Source of the DNA: Bacteriovorax stolpii
Lineage (GTDB): Bacteria > Bdellovibrionota > UBA1018
Assembly: GCA_945860415.1 (NCBI GenBank)
Contig: CAMAQA010000019.1
Location: 1-41,876, forward strand
Direction of reading: 5' to 3'
DNA length: 41,876 nt
The notes beneath the pieces are model-generated. The model was not told where the DNA came from, did not search any database, and saw only the letters and a list, made by a program, of their open reading frames with translations. Shown piece by piece: positions 1 to 7,858 of the stretch. The position numbers were made by a program, and so were the translations under genes. Within the stretch, counting starts at the first letter, position 1. Every line of letters starts with the position of its first letter.

Positions 1-342
1 GCAGTAGTTCACGTCGAGCGCGTGTTCGGCGTCGATGAACGCTGCGATGCCGCCGAGCTTCTGGGATTCAGCGATGGCGTGCAGGGTGACGGTGGTTTTG
101 CCGGAAGCTTCCGGTCCGTAGACTTCGATGATGCGGCCGCGTGGAAGTCCGCCGATGCCGAGGGCGAGGTCGAGGCTCAGCGAGCCGGTCGGAACGGCTT
201 CGATGCCCTGCGCGACCATGTTTTCGGTCTCGCCGAGGCGCATGATCGAGCCCTTGCCGAACTGCTTTTCAATGGCCTGGACGGCGAGCTCAATGGCCTT
301 GTTCTTCTGTGTGTGGTTGGCGTTCTGGTTCTGGATTTCCAC
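1..342 (-). CDS. recA: RecA recombinase, N-terminal part (runs off the left edge)
   Basis: RecA is the ATP-dependent strand-exchange and SOS coprotease protein. The visible 114 residues hold the N-terminal helix, the Walker A motif GPEASGKT at about residues 76-83, and the FIDAEHALD segment whose Glu106 corresponds to the catalytic Glu of the family. The start is GTG at 342, read as MEIQNQN, because an AGGGGG ribosome-binding site lies about 8 bases upstream and no better ATG is in frame. The gene is last in an operon after pncC (45-base gap). The leader between them holds only a weak 4-bp stem (GCCT..AGGC) followed by TTTTATT, and I could not recognise a LexA box in it. The truncation is the window edge, not a mutation. 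Confidence 0.98.
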   Translation of the reverse strand, partial: MEIQNQNANHTQKNKAIELAVQAIEKQFGKGSIMRLGETENMVAQGIEAVPTGSLSLDLALGIGGLPRGRIIEVYGPEASGKTTVTLHAIAESQKLGGIAAFIDAEHALDVNYC

Positions 343-387
343 TTCGAATTCCCCCTAATAAAATGAGCCTTTTTCAGGCGTTCTCGA

Positions 388-942
388 TTAACGAAGCGTG
401 TCGATTAGCAGTTGGCGTACCATGGCGATCAGGTGCTGGGAAGCCAGCAGTTGGAGTGCGAGACGCCGGTTTTTGCCGCGCAGCGTTCTTGCCGGAGAGT
501 CGCGACTCGAGAGAAGTTCAACGCGGTCCGCCACCGCGAGCGAGAGCGGTTTGCGAATCTCGCAAGCCATGAAAATGGTTCCGACATTTCCTTGAGGCCC
601 GAGGTCTCCGGTGATGGCTGCAGAGACCGTCGCCTGAGACGTGCGCTGGAGCACTGCCGATGCGAGCAGCTGCGTCATCTCGAGGCTCTCGGTTCCGAAG
701 CGGCGAATATCCCGCTGCGAGATTTCCAGCCACTGCGACTTGGTTTCGGACTGATACACCACACTCGATCCGCAGAGGTGCTTGGAGATTCCCGGAACAC
801 GGGTCAGCGCAGCCGCCACCATTCCTCCGGTGCAGCTTTCGGCAAGGACGAGCTGCGCGCGGGTCTTCCGCAGCACGCGTGCGAGCGCTTCGGCTTCGCG
901 GGCCAGCTCCGATTCGAGCCGAACAAAAATGGCCGCACTCAT
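388..942 (-). CDS. pncC: Nicotinamide-nucleotide amidase (CinA C-terminal domain protein)
   Basis: The 184-residue protein matches the stand-alone C-terminal domain of CinA, which deamidates NMN to nicotinate mononucleotide in pyridine-nucleotide salvage. The active-site motif AESCTGG is at residues 34-40 (nucleophile Ser36), followed by VVYQSETK with Lys68, and a TGDLGPQG segment stands in for the usual TGxAGPxGG. The N-terminal molybdopterin-binding-like domain of full CinA is absent. The ATG at 942 overlaps the pgpA stop as ATGA; a GTG at 954 would add four residues but is less likely. A CinA-type gene next to recA is a known arrangement in several phyla. The odd point is the altered glycine loop. 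Confidence 0.93.
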   Translation of the reverse strand: MSAAIFVRLESELAREAEALARVLRKTRAQLVLAESCTGGMVAAALTRVPGISKHLCGSSVVYQSETKSQWLEISQRDIRRFGTESLEMTQLLASAVLQRTSQATVSAAITGDLGPQGNVGTIFMACEIRKPLSLAVADRVELLSSRDSPARTLRGKNRRLALQLLASQHLIAMVRQLLIDTLR

Positions 943-1481
943 TGCGGAAGCCACCCGAGATGCTGCGCGAGAAGCATGAGCACCAAACCTTGAATTCCCG
1001 CGACCCAGTCGTCTGCCATCACTCCAAAAGCAGCCGCCCAGCGATTGCCAGAGCGATGCGACCAGCGATCGACGGCACGAACGGGCCAGGGCTTGGCGAT
1101 GTCAAGGAAGCGGAACAGCGCGAAAGCGACCAGATAATTCACGGGATGAATACCCGCAGTCCATGCCGTGATTCCGACACCCGTGGACTCGTCCATGACG
1201 ATGTTCTGGTTGTCCTGGGTCTGGTTCACCTGATCGAAGATTTTCGAGGACCAGACGCCCCAGGCTGCAAGCCCCACCCACAGGGCTACGCGCTGATCGA
1301 ACGGCCAATGCTGCGTGACATACCAGAGCGGAAGTGCGGCGATGGTTCCCCAGGTTCCCGGAGCCTTCGGAAGCAGGCCGCTTCCGAAGAAGGTGGCGCC
1401 GATGAGAGCAAGCCAGTTTCGAGGAGATTTGCGGATTTCCGGCCAAAGGATCTGCCGGCGATTCCCAGTCGTGGTGCTCAT
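939..1481 (-). CDS. pgpA: Phosphatidylglycerophosphatase A
   Basis: This 180-residue inner-membrane enzyme dephosphorylates phosphatidylglycerophosphate to phosphatidylglycerol. Family marks are the FFGSGLLPKAPGTWGT segment at about residues 31-46, the acidic MDES pair at 96-99 in the middle of the protein, and hydrophobic membrane segments. The ATG at 1481 overlaps the thioesterase stop (ATGA), and its own stop overlaps the pncC start in the same way, so translation of the three genes is probably coupled. No other phospholipid gene lies nearby. Confidence 0.95.
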   Translation of the reverse strand: MSTTTGNRRQILWPEIRKSPRNWLALIGATFFGSGLLPKAPGTWGTIAALPLWYVTQHWPFDQRVALWVGLAAWGVWSSKIFDQVNQTQDNQNIVMDESTGVGITAWTAGIHPVNYLVAFALFRFLDIAKPWPVRAVDRWSHRSGNRWAAAFGVMADDWVAGIQGLVLMLLAQHLGWLPQ

Positions 1482-1885
1482 GACAGTGAGGCCATGCGGT
1501 GGAATTCCTCGGGAAGTCGGGTAGCCTTTCCGGTTTCATCGATGATGGCCGCCACCACTTTTCCAGACAAGATCAGCGCCCCGTTGCAGCGGATCTCGTG
1601 CTCGATTTCCATCGAGGCGCGTCCGAGCTTCGACACGCGCGAGAAGATCTCGAGCTCATCATCCATCAGCGCGGGTTTCTTGTAGTTCATCTCGAGGTGC
1701 ACGACGACCGGCCATCGCTGGAGACGATCGAGCTCCGAAAGCGAAAGCCCGCAGGCCGAGAGGTATTCCCAGCGCGCCTGTTCAAGATAGCTCAGGTAGA
1801 CGGCGTGGTTGACGTGACGATAGCTGTCGAGCTCGTAGCCTCTGACTCGAAGTTTTGCTCGGTGGTTCCAGGTGGTGCTGTCCAT
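1478..1885 (-). CDS. Acyl-CoA thioesterase, hot-dog fold (4HBT family)
   Basis: The 135-residue protein has the 4-hydroxybenzoyl-CoA thioesterase pattern: YELDSYRHVNHAVYLSYLEQAR at residues 18-39, with the catalytic-region Asp20 and the HVN turn, then the long hot-dog helix. It should hydrolyse a short-chain or aryl acyl-CoA; the substrate cannot be read from sequence. The ATG at 1885 gives the family-typical length. It is first in the operon with pgpA, pncC and recA and is divergent from the gene starting at 1932, so promoters for both directions must fit in or near the 46-base gap. Confidence 0.88.
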   Translation of the reverse strand: MDSTTWNHRAKLRVRGYELDSYRHVNHAVYLSYLEQARWEYLSACGLSLSELDRLQRWPVVVHLEMNYKKPALMDDELEIFSRVSKLGRASMEIEHEIRCNGALILSGKVVAAIIDETGKATRLPEEFHRMASLS

Positions 1886-1931
1886 CACGCACCGGGTTAT
1901 CCCAAATCGCCCCCTGAAGCGAGGCCGTTGC

Positions 1932-3206
1932 ATGCGGACGGAAGGTTCGGATACAGTCCGGCCAATGGCTTTTCTGAAACGCTTTGACTTTCGCTGGGAG
2001 ACCTTTGACGTCGTGGTCAGCGGTCGTTCGACCATTGATGCCAGCGAAGGATTCCAGCTCCGCAATCTCGATGACGTTGGCCGGTTCGCGCTCAGCTACG
2101 GATACGACCTCGAGAACCCGATCGAGAATGCCGAAGTGTTCGGCAACTTCCAGGAAGCGCTGAACTTCATCCGCAAGAATTTTCTCCAGCCGGAAAATCC
2201 GGATGGCCTCAAGCTGGACATCCCGCGAAAGATCCTCGAGCTGACCGATGTTCGCGAACTCTTCCTGATGGCGAGCTTGAGCTATCCGTCGCAGAACAAC
2301 GACACCCAGGGATTGATGCTCCGAAACATGGCCTGCAGCCTGCTGAAGGTCATGCATACGATTGCGCACATCGACAAGGACCTGCGTACGCCGTATTTTG
2401 CCGAATGCCAGAAGCAGATCTTCGATCGCTTTTACCGGGTGATTCATCGCGATGACGAAGGCCGGCTCTTCATGGGCGATCGCGCCGAGGATCCGGATCG
2501 CATTGATCTGGTGGCGTTCGAAACGAAGCCCAAGAAGGCGCGCGATTCGACGCTTCTCAAGCTCCTTCATAAACCCGAGAATGTGGCCGAGGACATCTTC
2601 GACCAGGTCGGCATCCGCTTCGTGACCCATACGCCCCTGGATGCGCTTCGAGTCATCAAGTTTCTCAAGGACCGGATGATCCTGATGCCGCCGAACATCA
2701 AGCCGAGCCGCTCGCGGAACACGCTCGTGGACATGGAGTCGCTGCGCAAGGGCTGGGAAGAGATCTACCGGCGCTGGGAGCGCCATGAGATTTCCAGTGG
2801 CGAAGTAGCCGAGGAGCTGGAGCAGCTGGCGCACTATCCGGGGAGTGATCCGGACAACCCGCATTCCAGCAAATTTTATCGTGCGATCCAATTCACGAGC
2901 CGGCAGCTCATCAAGTTCAGGAATCCGGTGCACGATGACCTGCGCGAAGTCCGCCAGCTCGCCCGACAGGTCGATGGCAGCTCCGAGAGCTTGAAGGTGC
3001 TCCTGGATCGCATCGAACGCATCGAGCTCAAGAAGACGCCTCGCGAATTCCGGTTTTTTTATCCCTACGAAGTGCAGCTCATGGATCATCTCAGCTACGA
3101 TGAAAACGAGCGTGGCAGGAGTGCGCACAGTGAGTACAAGAAGGCCCAGGTCCAGACAGCCATGCGTCGCGTGATGGGGAGCCTGGCGGATGCCGCTCGA
3201 GTGTGA
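1932..3206 (+). CDS. Divergent RelA/SpoT-like protein of unknown function
   Basis: This 424-residue protein is not a recognised housekeeping enzyme, but its second half follows the order of RelA/SpoT synthetase motifs. DQVGIRFV at 224-231 resembles the DxxGxR motif, SSKFYRAIQFTS at 312-323 the GYxSLH motif, YPYEVQLMD at 377-385 the EVQIRT motif, and SAHSEYKK at 397-404 the AAHWKYK motif. The Asp224 and Glu380 positions needed for catalysis seem to be kept. The N-terminus (SGRSTID at 30-36) recalls an uncharacterised family I remember as TIGR04552/TIGR04562, which I have not verified. The ATG at 1932 has GAGG 7 bases upstream; the ATG at 1965 is a possible shorter start. It overlaps the next gene by 17 bases, so the two are likely co-transcribed. 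Confidence 0.8.
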   Translation: MRTEGSDTVRPMAFLKRFDFRWETFDVVVSGRSTIDASEGFQLRNLDDVGRFALSYGYDLENPIENAEVFGNFQEALNFIRKNFLQPENPDGLKLDIPRKILELTDVRELFLMASLSYPSQNNDTQGLMLRNMACSLLKVMHTIAHIDKDLRTPYFAECQKQIFDRFYRVIHRDDEGRLFMGDRAEDPDRIDLVAFETKPKKARDSTLLKLLHKPENVAEDIFDQVGIRFVTHTPLDALRVIKFLKDRMILMPPNIKPSRSRNTLVDMESLRKGWEEIYRRWERHEISSGEVAEELEQLAHYPGSDPDNPHSSKFYRAIQFTSRQLIKFRNPVHDDLREVRQLARQVDGSSESLKVLLDRIERIELKKTPREFRFFYPYEVQLMDHLSYDENERGRSAHSEYKKAQVQTAMRRVMGSLADAARV

Positions 3207-4323
3207 CGTCGCGCTTTTGGGCACCGGACTTGCCCCGCTTCTCGCGGCACAGTCGCTCCTGCGGCAGGGACTCTCCGTCCTGCTCCTGAACCCCGACCAT
3301 GACTTTTTTCGTGAGAACTCTGAACTTCCTCTTGAGCCCGTGTTCCTGGGGGATGTCGAGCCGAAGACCATCGAGGTGATCCGCCGTCAGCACCTGGATC
3401 GCGCGCGCGACATTCTCGCGCCGGAGTTTCCCGGTGCCATCGAGGTCTGGTCTCGCGAAAGCGCCGGCCTGAGCCGTTCGTTCCGTGACCTTTCTGCACC
3501 CTTTCTCCGTGCGCGTCAGTGGAACTGGATTCCGCGGTCTCATGATGACGCCTACCTGCGGCTGCTCGAGGGTGGATTGAATCCGCTCCATTCGAGCGGT
3601 CTGGCGGCAGCGCGCCGTTTTCCCGGCTATAACTGGCAGCGAGGCCTGGATCCTGCCTTTCAGGCGCTTGGACTCGATCGCCTGGTGGATATCGATCTCG
3701 AGCGTTATCGAAATGGCGTGCTCGAATTTGTCCAAACCCGCCTCTCTCACGAGCGCATGCTGACTTCGATCAGCGGCCTCGAAGTGCTGGATAGCGGCCT
3801 TCGTTTTCTTCACGAGGGAAGCGCAGTGCAGGCTCGTGCCGCTCGGGGGCTCTGGGTTTTCTGGACTCCTCGCGTGAGTTCCTGGCTCGAGAAGTTCTGT
3901 GCGAGCCGCAAGCAGGAAAAGCTGCTTCCAGCGACTCCGGGAATTGCCTGGGAAGAGTGGAGCCTGCGATCGCGTGATCCGATTGATCCGTCGCAGGTGG
4001 GTATCTCGCAAGATGCGCTGGCATGGGCGCGGATCGAGGGCGAACCTCGCGAGCCCTGGCTCGAGCTGAACGTGCTGATGCCTGCCGCCGGACAGATTGC
4101 CGGAGCGGAGTCCTTTCTTCGGCTCTCGCGCTTCGTGCAGAGCTTTTTGAACTGGGATCGATTCCGAATTCGCGATCTTCGCACCCGCACCCTGCTGGGA
4201 GTCGAACCGGGAGAATGGAAAATCGAGGGAGCGGTTCCGGTCCGCATCCTGTCCGGCTGCGAGGGCGGCGTCATCGGTGTCGTGGACCGCGCCATGAAGT
4301 TTGCTTCTCGGGGGGTGGCCTGA
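3190..4323 (+). CDS. Rossmann-fold, FAD/NAD-binding-type protein, partner of the Fe-S protein
   Basis: This 377-residue protein opens with a beta-strand and dinucleotide-binding turn (CDVALLGTGLAP at residues 5-16, then a helix and LSVLLLNPD). That is the N-terminal pattern of FAD-dependent oxidoreductases such as the D-amino-acid-oxidase and sarcosine-oxidase-beta families. I could not place the rest in a named family. It starts 17 bases inside the upstream RelA/SpoT-like gene, with GGGGAG as ribosome-binding site, and its TGA overlaps the next ATG (TGATG). The tight coupling to a multi-cluster iron-sulfur protein suggests two subunits of one redox enzyme, as in the HcnBC or OoxAB flavoenzymes, though this is an inference. 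Confidence 0.78.
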   Translation: MPLECDVALLGTGLAPLLAAQSLLRQGLSVLLLNPDHDFFRENSELPLEPVFLGDVEPKTIEVIRRQHLDRARDILAPEFPGAIEVWSRESAGLSRSFRDLSAPFLRARQWNWIPRSHDDAYLRLLEGGLNPLHSSGLAAARRFPGYNWQRGLDPAFQALGLDRLVDIDLERYRNGVLEFVQTRLSHERMLTSISGLEVLDSGLRFLHEGSAVQARAARGLWVFWTPRVSSWLEKFCASRKQEKLLPATPGIAWEEWSLRSRDPIDPSQVGISQDALAWARIEGEPREPWLELNVLMPAAGQIAGAESFLRLSRFVQSFLNWDRFRIRDLRTRTLLGVEPGEWKIEGAVPVRILSGCEGGVIGVVDRAMKFASRGVA

Positions 4324-6278
4324 TGCCCATTCAGGTGCGCGAAGGCAGCTTTGATGTCCTCGTCATTGCGGGCCCGGGAGTCCGACGCTGGCCGGGACTG
4401 GGTGTTCGCGCACTTGCCACCCTCTGCGCGGAAATGGATCTTTCCGTGGGTGTGTTCGGAGGCGAAGGACTGAAGGTCAAGGGCGTGCTGCCACTTTCCG
4501 GAACCGGAGGCGTTGCCCTGGTCGAGGACTCGCAGGGGCGGATTCACCGCGTCGAGGGACGTGCCCTGATTCGTGTCATCGAACCCATCGGATTTCCGGA
4601 CCCCTTCGAGGGATGGCTGTCGTCGGCGCTTCTGCCACTCGAAACCGCACTGCAGCTCCGGAAGCAGGGGCAGACGATCTGGACTCCGGCGGTGGCAATC
4701 CTCGGAACCGGTAATCGTGCGCTGATGCTCGGAGCGGAGCTTCTCGAGAGCGGCGTGCCGGAGGTATTCTGCATCGATCGCCCAGGCTCTCCTTTCGCCG
4801 GCTGGGAAGTGCATCGTCGCCGTTTCGAGACGCTCGGCGGACGATTCCTTTGGGGAGCCCCCTACCGGCTGGCGAAGGCAGCGCGCATGTTGTGGGACTT
4901 TCGGATCCAGGATGAGTTTGGCATCCGCGTCCTCGAAGTGGCTTGGGTGGTGGCGGCTGGACCGTTTTCGAAATCCGACGGTGTTCGAGAGTTTCCGCCG
5001 GAAAGTTTGCTTTTCGAGATGGAGCAGTCCTCCGCGGACTCGGTTTCCGAGGACCCGGAAGGCTGGGCCCTGGAGGAACAGCGGGGTCGCGCCCTTGCAG
5101 TGAAGATCTGCAAGGCACTGTCTTCGGATTGGACGGATCGGCGTGCCAAGAAGGACCAGCTGGAAGACGAACTTCGGCGATCCCGTCTCCAGATGCGCAG
5201 GACGCTCAAACGCCGAGATCAGCCTTTTTCGCTCGAATTTATCGGAAAATGGACCGCAGCACCGAGCAGTCGTGCCATCCGAGATTTTCCGGGTGCTCCC
5301 CGGCAGGAACAGTCGAAGCGCACGGTCGCGTCCATTGAGTGCATCGAGGATGTGGAGTGCGGGATTTGCCAGACGGCGTGTCCGGATTCGGCGATCCTGA
5401 TTTCTCGCGAACAGGGACGCTTCCTCGATGAGTCGCGCTGCACCTCGTGCGGCAAGTGCCTCGATGCCTGTCCTGCGAAGATTCCTGTCCTGATCCAGGA
5501 GCTCGAAGGACATCCCACGGCGCAGCTCACGCTTACCTACCGTGGACGGCATGCCTTCCGACAGAACGAGCTGGCCGTGCTCCTGAATCGCCGCGGAGAG
5601 GCGTTGGGCTCGGGCAAGGTCATGGACTTCGTCGAGGTGACGCCTGCAGGCGATGCCGTCGGAGCGGTCTTCGAGCATCGCGTTCGAGTCGAGGTTCCCG
5701 CGCACCTGGCTTGGGAGGCGCGCGGCCTGCGCAGGGCGGGTGAGGTTCCGTCGCACGAAGAAGAGTGGGTCATGAGCTCTGAACTCTCGGCCTCCACCAA
5801 GGTCGAAGTGCAGCTCCGAAACGACAAGCGGTTGCTGCGAAATGGACAGCCGCTGGCGCTGGCACTCTTCGAGACGGGCCTGGCGCGCGCGGAAGATCGC
5901 CTCTTGTGCCGCGACGGCAGCTGCGGGTTGTGCGAAGTCGTGGTCGACGGCGTGAAGCGGCTGGCGTGCCGCACGCAGGTTCATCGCGGCATGGCGGTGC
6001 AGCTTGATGCGCCATCGGCTCGTTCACAGCAGCAGGACGATTCAGGAATGCTTTGTCCGTGCCTGGGAATCACGCGAGAGGACGTCCTTGCTCGCGCGCG
6101 CGAAGGAAGGCTCAGTTCTCCGGACGCCATTCGCCAGGCCTGTGGAATCGGAGACGGAAGATGCCGTGGAAGAATCTGTTCAGAGCCATTCCGTCGCATC
6201 CTGCTCGAAGAGGGCATTGCCGCCGAGCAGTGGATCGACTGGCGTTTTCCGTGGTCGGAATGGACCTTGTCGGTCTGA
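4323..6278 (+). CDS. Multi-domain iron-sulfur oxidoreductase (2x[4Fe-4S], two [2Fe-2S] modules)
   Basis: This 651-residue protein joins several redox modules. Residues 5-20 and 124-131 (VAILGTGN) look like two dinucleotide-binding turns of a degenerate pyridine-nucleotide oxidoreductase domain. Cys340, 346, 349, 353 and Cys373, 376, 379, 383 make a two-cluster [4Fe-4S] ferredoxin domain. Cys529, 534, 537, 549 (CxxxxCxxC..C) fit a plant-type [2Fe-2S] cluster. Cys578, 580, 614, 619 with GIGDGRCRGRIC fit a BFD-type [2Fe-2S] domain, as in the alpha subunits of sarcosine, opine and hydrogen-cyanide-forming dehydrogenases. ATG at 4323 overlaps the upstream stop. The protein likely passes electrons from the flavoprotein at 3190 to a carrier; the substrate is unknown. 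It ends 15 bases from a convergent gene with no visible terminator. Confidence 0.85.
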   Translation: MPIQVREGSFDVLVIAGPGVRRWPGLGVRALATLCAEMDLSVGVFGGEGLKVKGVLPLSGTGGVALVEDSQGRIHRVEGRALIRVIEPIGFPDPFEGWLSSALLPLETALQLRKQGQTIWTPAVAILGTGNRALMLGAELLESGVPEVFCIDRPGSPFAGWEVHRRRFETLGGRFLWGAPYRLAKAARMLWDFRIQDEFGIRVLEVAWVVAAGPFSKSDGVREFPPESLLFEMEQSSADSVSEDPEGWALEEQRGRALAVKICKALSSDWTDRRAKKDQLEDELRRSRLQMRRTLKRRDQPFSLEFIGKWTAAPSSRAIRDFPGAPRQEQSKRTVASIECIEDVECGICQTACPDSAILISREQGRFLDESRCTSCGKCLDACPAKIPVLIQELEGHPTAQLTLTYRGRHAFRQNELAVLLNRRGEALGSGKVMDFVEVTPAGDAVGAVFEHRVRVEVPAHLAWEARGLRRAGEVPSHEEEWVMSSELSASTKVEVQLRNDKRLLRNGQPLALALFETGLARAEDRLLCRDGSCGLCEVVVDGVKRLACRTQVHRGMAVQLDAPSARSQQQDDSGMLCPCLGITREDVLARAREGRLSSPDAIRQACGIGDGRCRGRICSEPFRRILLEEGIAAEQWIDWRFPWSEWTLSV

Positions 6279-6293
6279 GCGGGAATTTTCAGT

Positions 6294-7229
6294 TCAAAGA
6301 GTGGTGAGGAACTGCTCGATCCGCGATGCAACCAGCTCGGGCTGGTCCATCTGGGGGCAGTGGCTGCCGTGACGCACACTGCCGAGCTGGCTTGTCGGAA
6401 TCAGCTGATGGAGCAGGATCTGCTGGGCAGGAGGCGTGACTTTGTCTTCGTCTCCCGAGAGAATCAGCGTGGGCACCTTCACCGTATGGAGCCACGCCGT
6501 TGCATCATAGGCCTGGTAGGCCTCGAGCACGTGGAGCAGCACTCCCGGATCCATCTCCTCGATCTGAGCGACATATCGCTCCACATCTTCGTCGGCTGCA
6601 AGGTGCGGGTTGAAACCCGCCAGCTTGACGATCATGCGGACCAGGGCATTGCCCTTCTGCAGCTTCCAGATCCTTGCAAAGAGCTGGGGCGAGCGTGAGT
6701 AGGCGGCACGAAGCAGGTTGAATCCGGAAGGAATGATGTTGGGATTATTGAGCAGCGTCTCGAGCGGACGCTTGGCCGTGCCGTTGGCGAGCACGAGTGC
6801 CTTCACGCGATCCGGAAACTGCCGGTAGAACTCGAGTGCCACGCTGACTCCCATGCTGTGTCCGAGGAGGACGGCCTTCTCGAGGCCGATCGAATCAAAC
6901 ACTGCCGAAAGGTCTCGGGCGAAATGAGGAATAGTCAGGGTCGAGAGATCCTCGGGCGTGCTCGAGTTGTGGTGTGCGCGATAGTCGAACCAGATCGAGC
7001 GATGAGAGTGCTTGAAGTGATCGATCTGGTAGGTCCAGTGGAGGCTGGAACAGACCAGTCCGTAGCAGAACACGAGCGGCTCGCCTTCGCCCTCGACGCT
7101 GTAGAAGATCTGGATTCCGTCCTGGGTCGTCGCGTAGCCATTTCGTGCTTCGTGATGGTCGGGGGAGGTCGGACCCTTGGCCGGTTTGCGGGCACCTTTG
7201 GGGCGAGGCTTCTGTGGAATCTCCATCAT
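6294..7229 (-). CDS. Alpha/beta-hydrolase family protein
   Basis: This 311-residue hydrolase has the nucleophile elbow GHSMG (Ser125), the acid in GDEDKVTP (Asp262) and the base in HGSHCPQ (His290), a full catalytic triad. It has no signal peptide and begins with a basic, Pro/Lys-rich stretch of about 25 residues. The substrate (an ester, lactone or haloalkane type) cannot be told from sequence. It lies 4 bases after the stop of the XRE regulator and is very probably co-transcribed with it. Two ATG codons stand in tandem (7229 and 7226) just after AGCAGG; either could be used. Confidence 0.9.
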   Translation of the reverse strand: MMEIPQKPRPKGARKPAKGPTSPDHHEARNGYATTQDGIQIFYSVEGEGEPLVFCYGLVCSSLHWTYQIDHFKHSHRSIWFDYRAHHNSSTPEDLSTLTIPHFARDLSAVFDSIGLEKAVLLGHSMGVSVALEFYRQFPDRVKALVLANGTAKRPLETLLNNPNIIPSGFNLLRAAYSRSPQLFARIWKLQKGNALVRMIVKLAGFNPHLAADEDVERYVAQIEEMDPGVLLHVLEAYQAYDATAWLHTVKVPTLILSGDEDKVTPPAQQILLHQLIPTSQLGSVRHGSHCPQMDQPELVASRIEQFLTTL

Positions 7230-7233
7230 CCTG

Positions 7234-7698
7234 CTATTTTGTCATGCGCAGGATCTTTTCGCACACGCTGGCGAAGTTTTCTTTCGTGGCGCTGTCTGCA
7301 AGCGAGTACGCCTGGTACACGGAGCGGATGAACTCGGCATCTTTTTCCTTCACGACGAGGTTCCGGAGCGTCGTGGGGGTGACCACTGCCTCGGGCCCGG
7401 CGGGGTTTGCGCCGGCATCACACGTCTGGCGGTGCATGCGATCGCTGATCTTTTGCGCGTACTCGCGCTCGAGCAGAGAGAGCAGCTCGCCCTCCTCGAT
7501 TCTCAGCTCTCGAGCCAGCGTGGGCACGTGATGCGGCGGAAGCGGAGTGACCCCGCGTTCCAAGTTCGAAATAAACTGTGTGGTGACGGGGGGCTCGAAT
7601 TTCATTCCGAGCTGCCGCTGAGACAGGCTCAGCGATTCGCGGCGTTGGCGAAGAAAGGTACCGACCAGGGATGTAGGCTTCCTGCCCAGTGTGCTCAT
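7234..7698 (-). CDS. XRE-family helix-turn-helix transcriptional regulator
   Basis: The 154-residue protein carries a Cro/CI-type HTH at about residues 10-70: FLRQRRESLSLSQRQLG, then TTQFISNLERG as recognition helix. An unassigned C-terminal half of about 80 residues probably serves dimerisation or ligand sensing. There is no Shine-Dalgarno before the ATG at 7698. Instead a promoter-like pair ends 6 bases upstream, so the mRNA may be leaderless. GGTCA repeats overlapping that promoter suggest autoregulation. It is followed after 4 bases by the alpha/beta hydrolase, its probable regulated partner. Confidence 0.9.
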   Translation of the reverse strand: MSTLGRKPTSLVGTFLRQRRESLSLSQRQLGMKFEPPVTTQFISNLERGVTPLPPHHVPTLARELRIEEGELLSLLEREYAQKISDRMHRQTCDAGANPAGPEAVVTPTTLRNLVVKEKDAEFIRSVYQAYSLADSATKENFASVCEKILRMTK

Positions 7699-7704
7699 TG
7701 ATCT

Positions 7705-7742
7705 AGTTTACCGCCCTGGGTCAAAAATGGTCAATGAGGTCA
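7705..7742 (-). promoter_or_regulatory. Candidate leaderless promoter with three GGTCA operator-like repeats
   Basis: On the minus strand TTGACC (7734-7729) and TAAACT (7710-7705) are separated by 18 bases, a sigma-70-like spacing. The expected transcription start falls on the ATG of the XRE gene at 7698. On the plus strand GGTCA occurs at 7719, 7729 and 7738, spaced 10 and 9 bases, about one helical turn, and one copy is part of the -35 box. That is how an autorepressor site would look; the assignment is an inference. Confidence 0.45.
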
Positions 7743-7816
7743 TTTATCAGTAATAACAAGTGCTTAAGTCTTATTTATTGAAACTTTAACGCTTGATTGG
7801 GGCATTTCGGCTCACG

Positions 7817-7855
7817 AAAATGACGCGAGTGCGAAACCAAAAGGTGGGCCCGACC
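7817..7855 (-). repeat. Dispersed intergenic element, copy A
   Basis: Read on the minus strand this is GGTCGGGCCCACCTTTTGGT (7855-7836), a 9-base spacer, and GCGTCATTTT (7826-7817). It begins 3 bases after the recG stop codon. The two outer blocks are identical to copies B and C at 31484 and 33723. The rest of the 7699-7858 gap is AT-rich and holds the XRE promoter. Confidence 0.85.
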
Positions 7856-7858
7856 TAT

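Noticed and set aside
1-342. Truncated or pseudogene recA
   Set aside because: The frame is intact to the window edge with the Walker A motif and normal residues; the cut is the sampling border.
7699-7858. Small RNA or riboswitch in the AT-rich gap
   Set aside because: No recognised fold; the gap is explained by the XRE promoter and repeat copy A.
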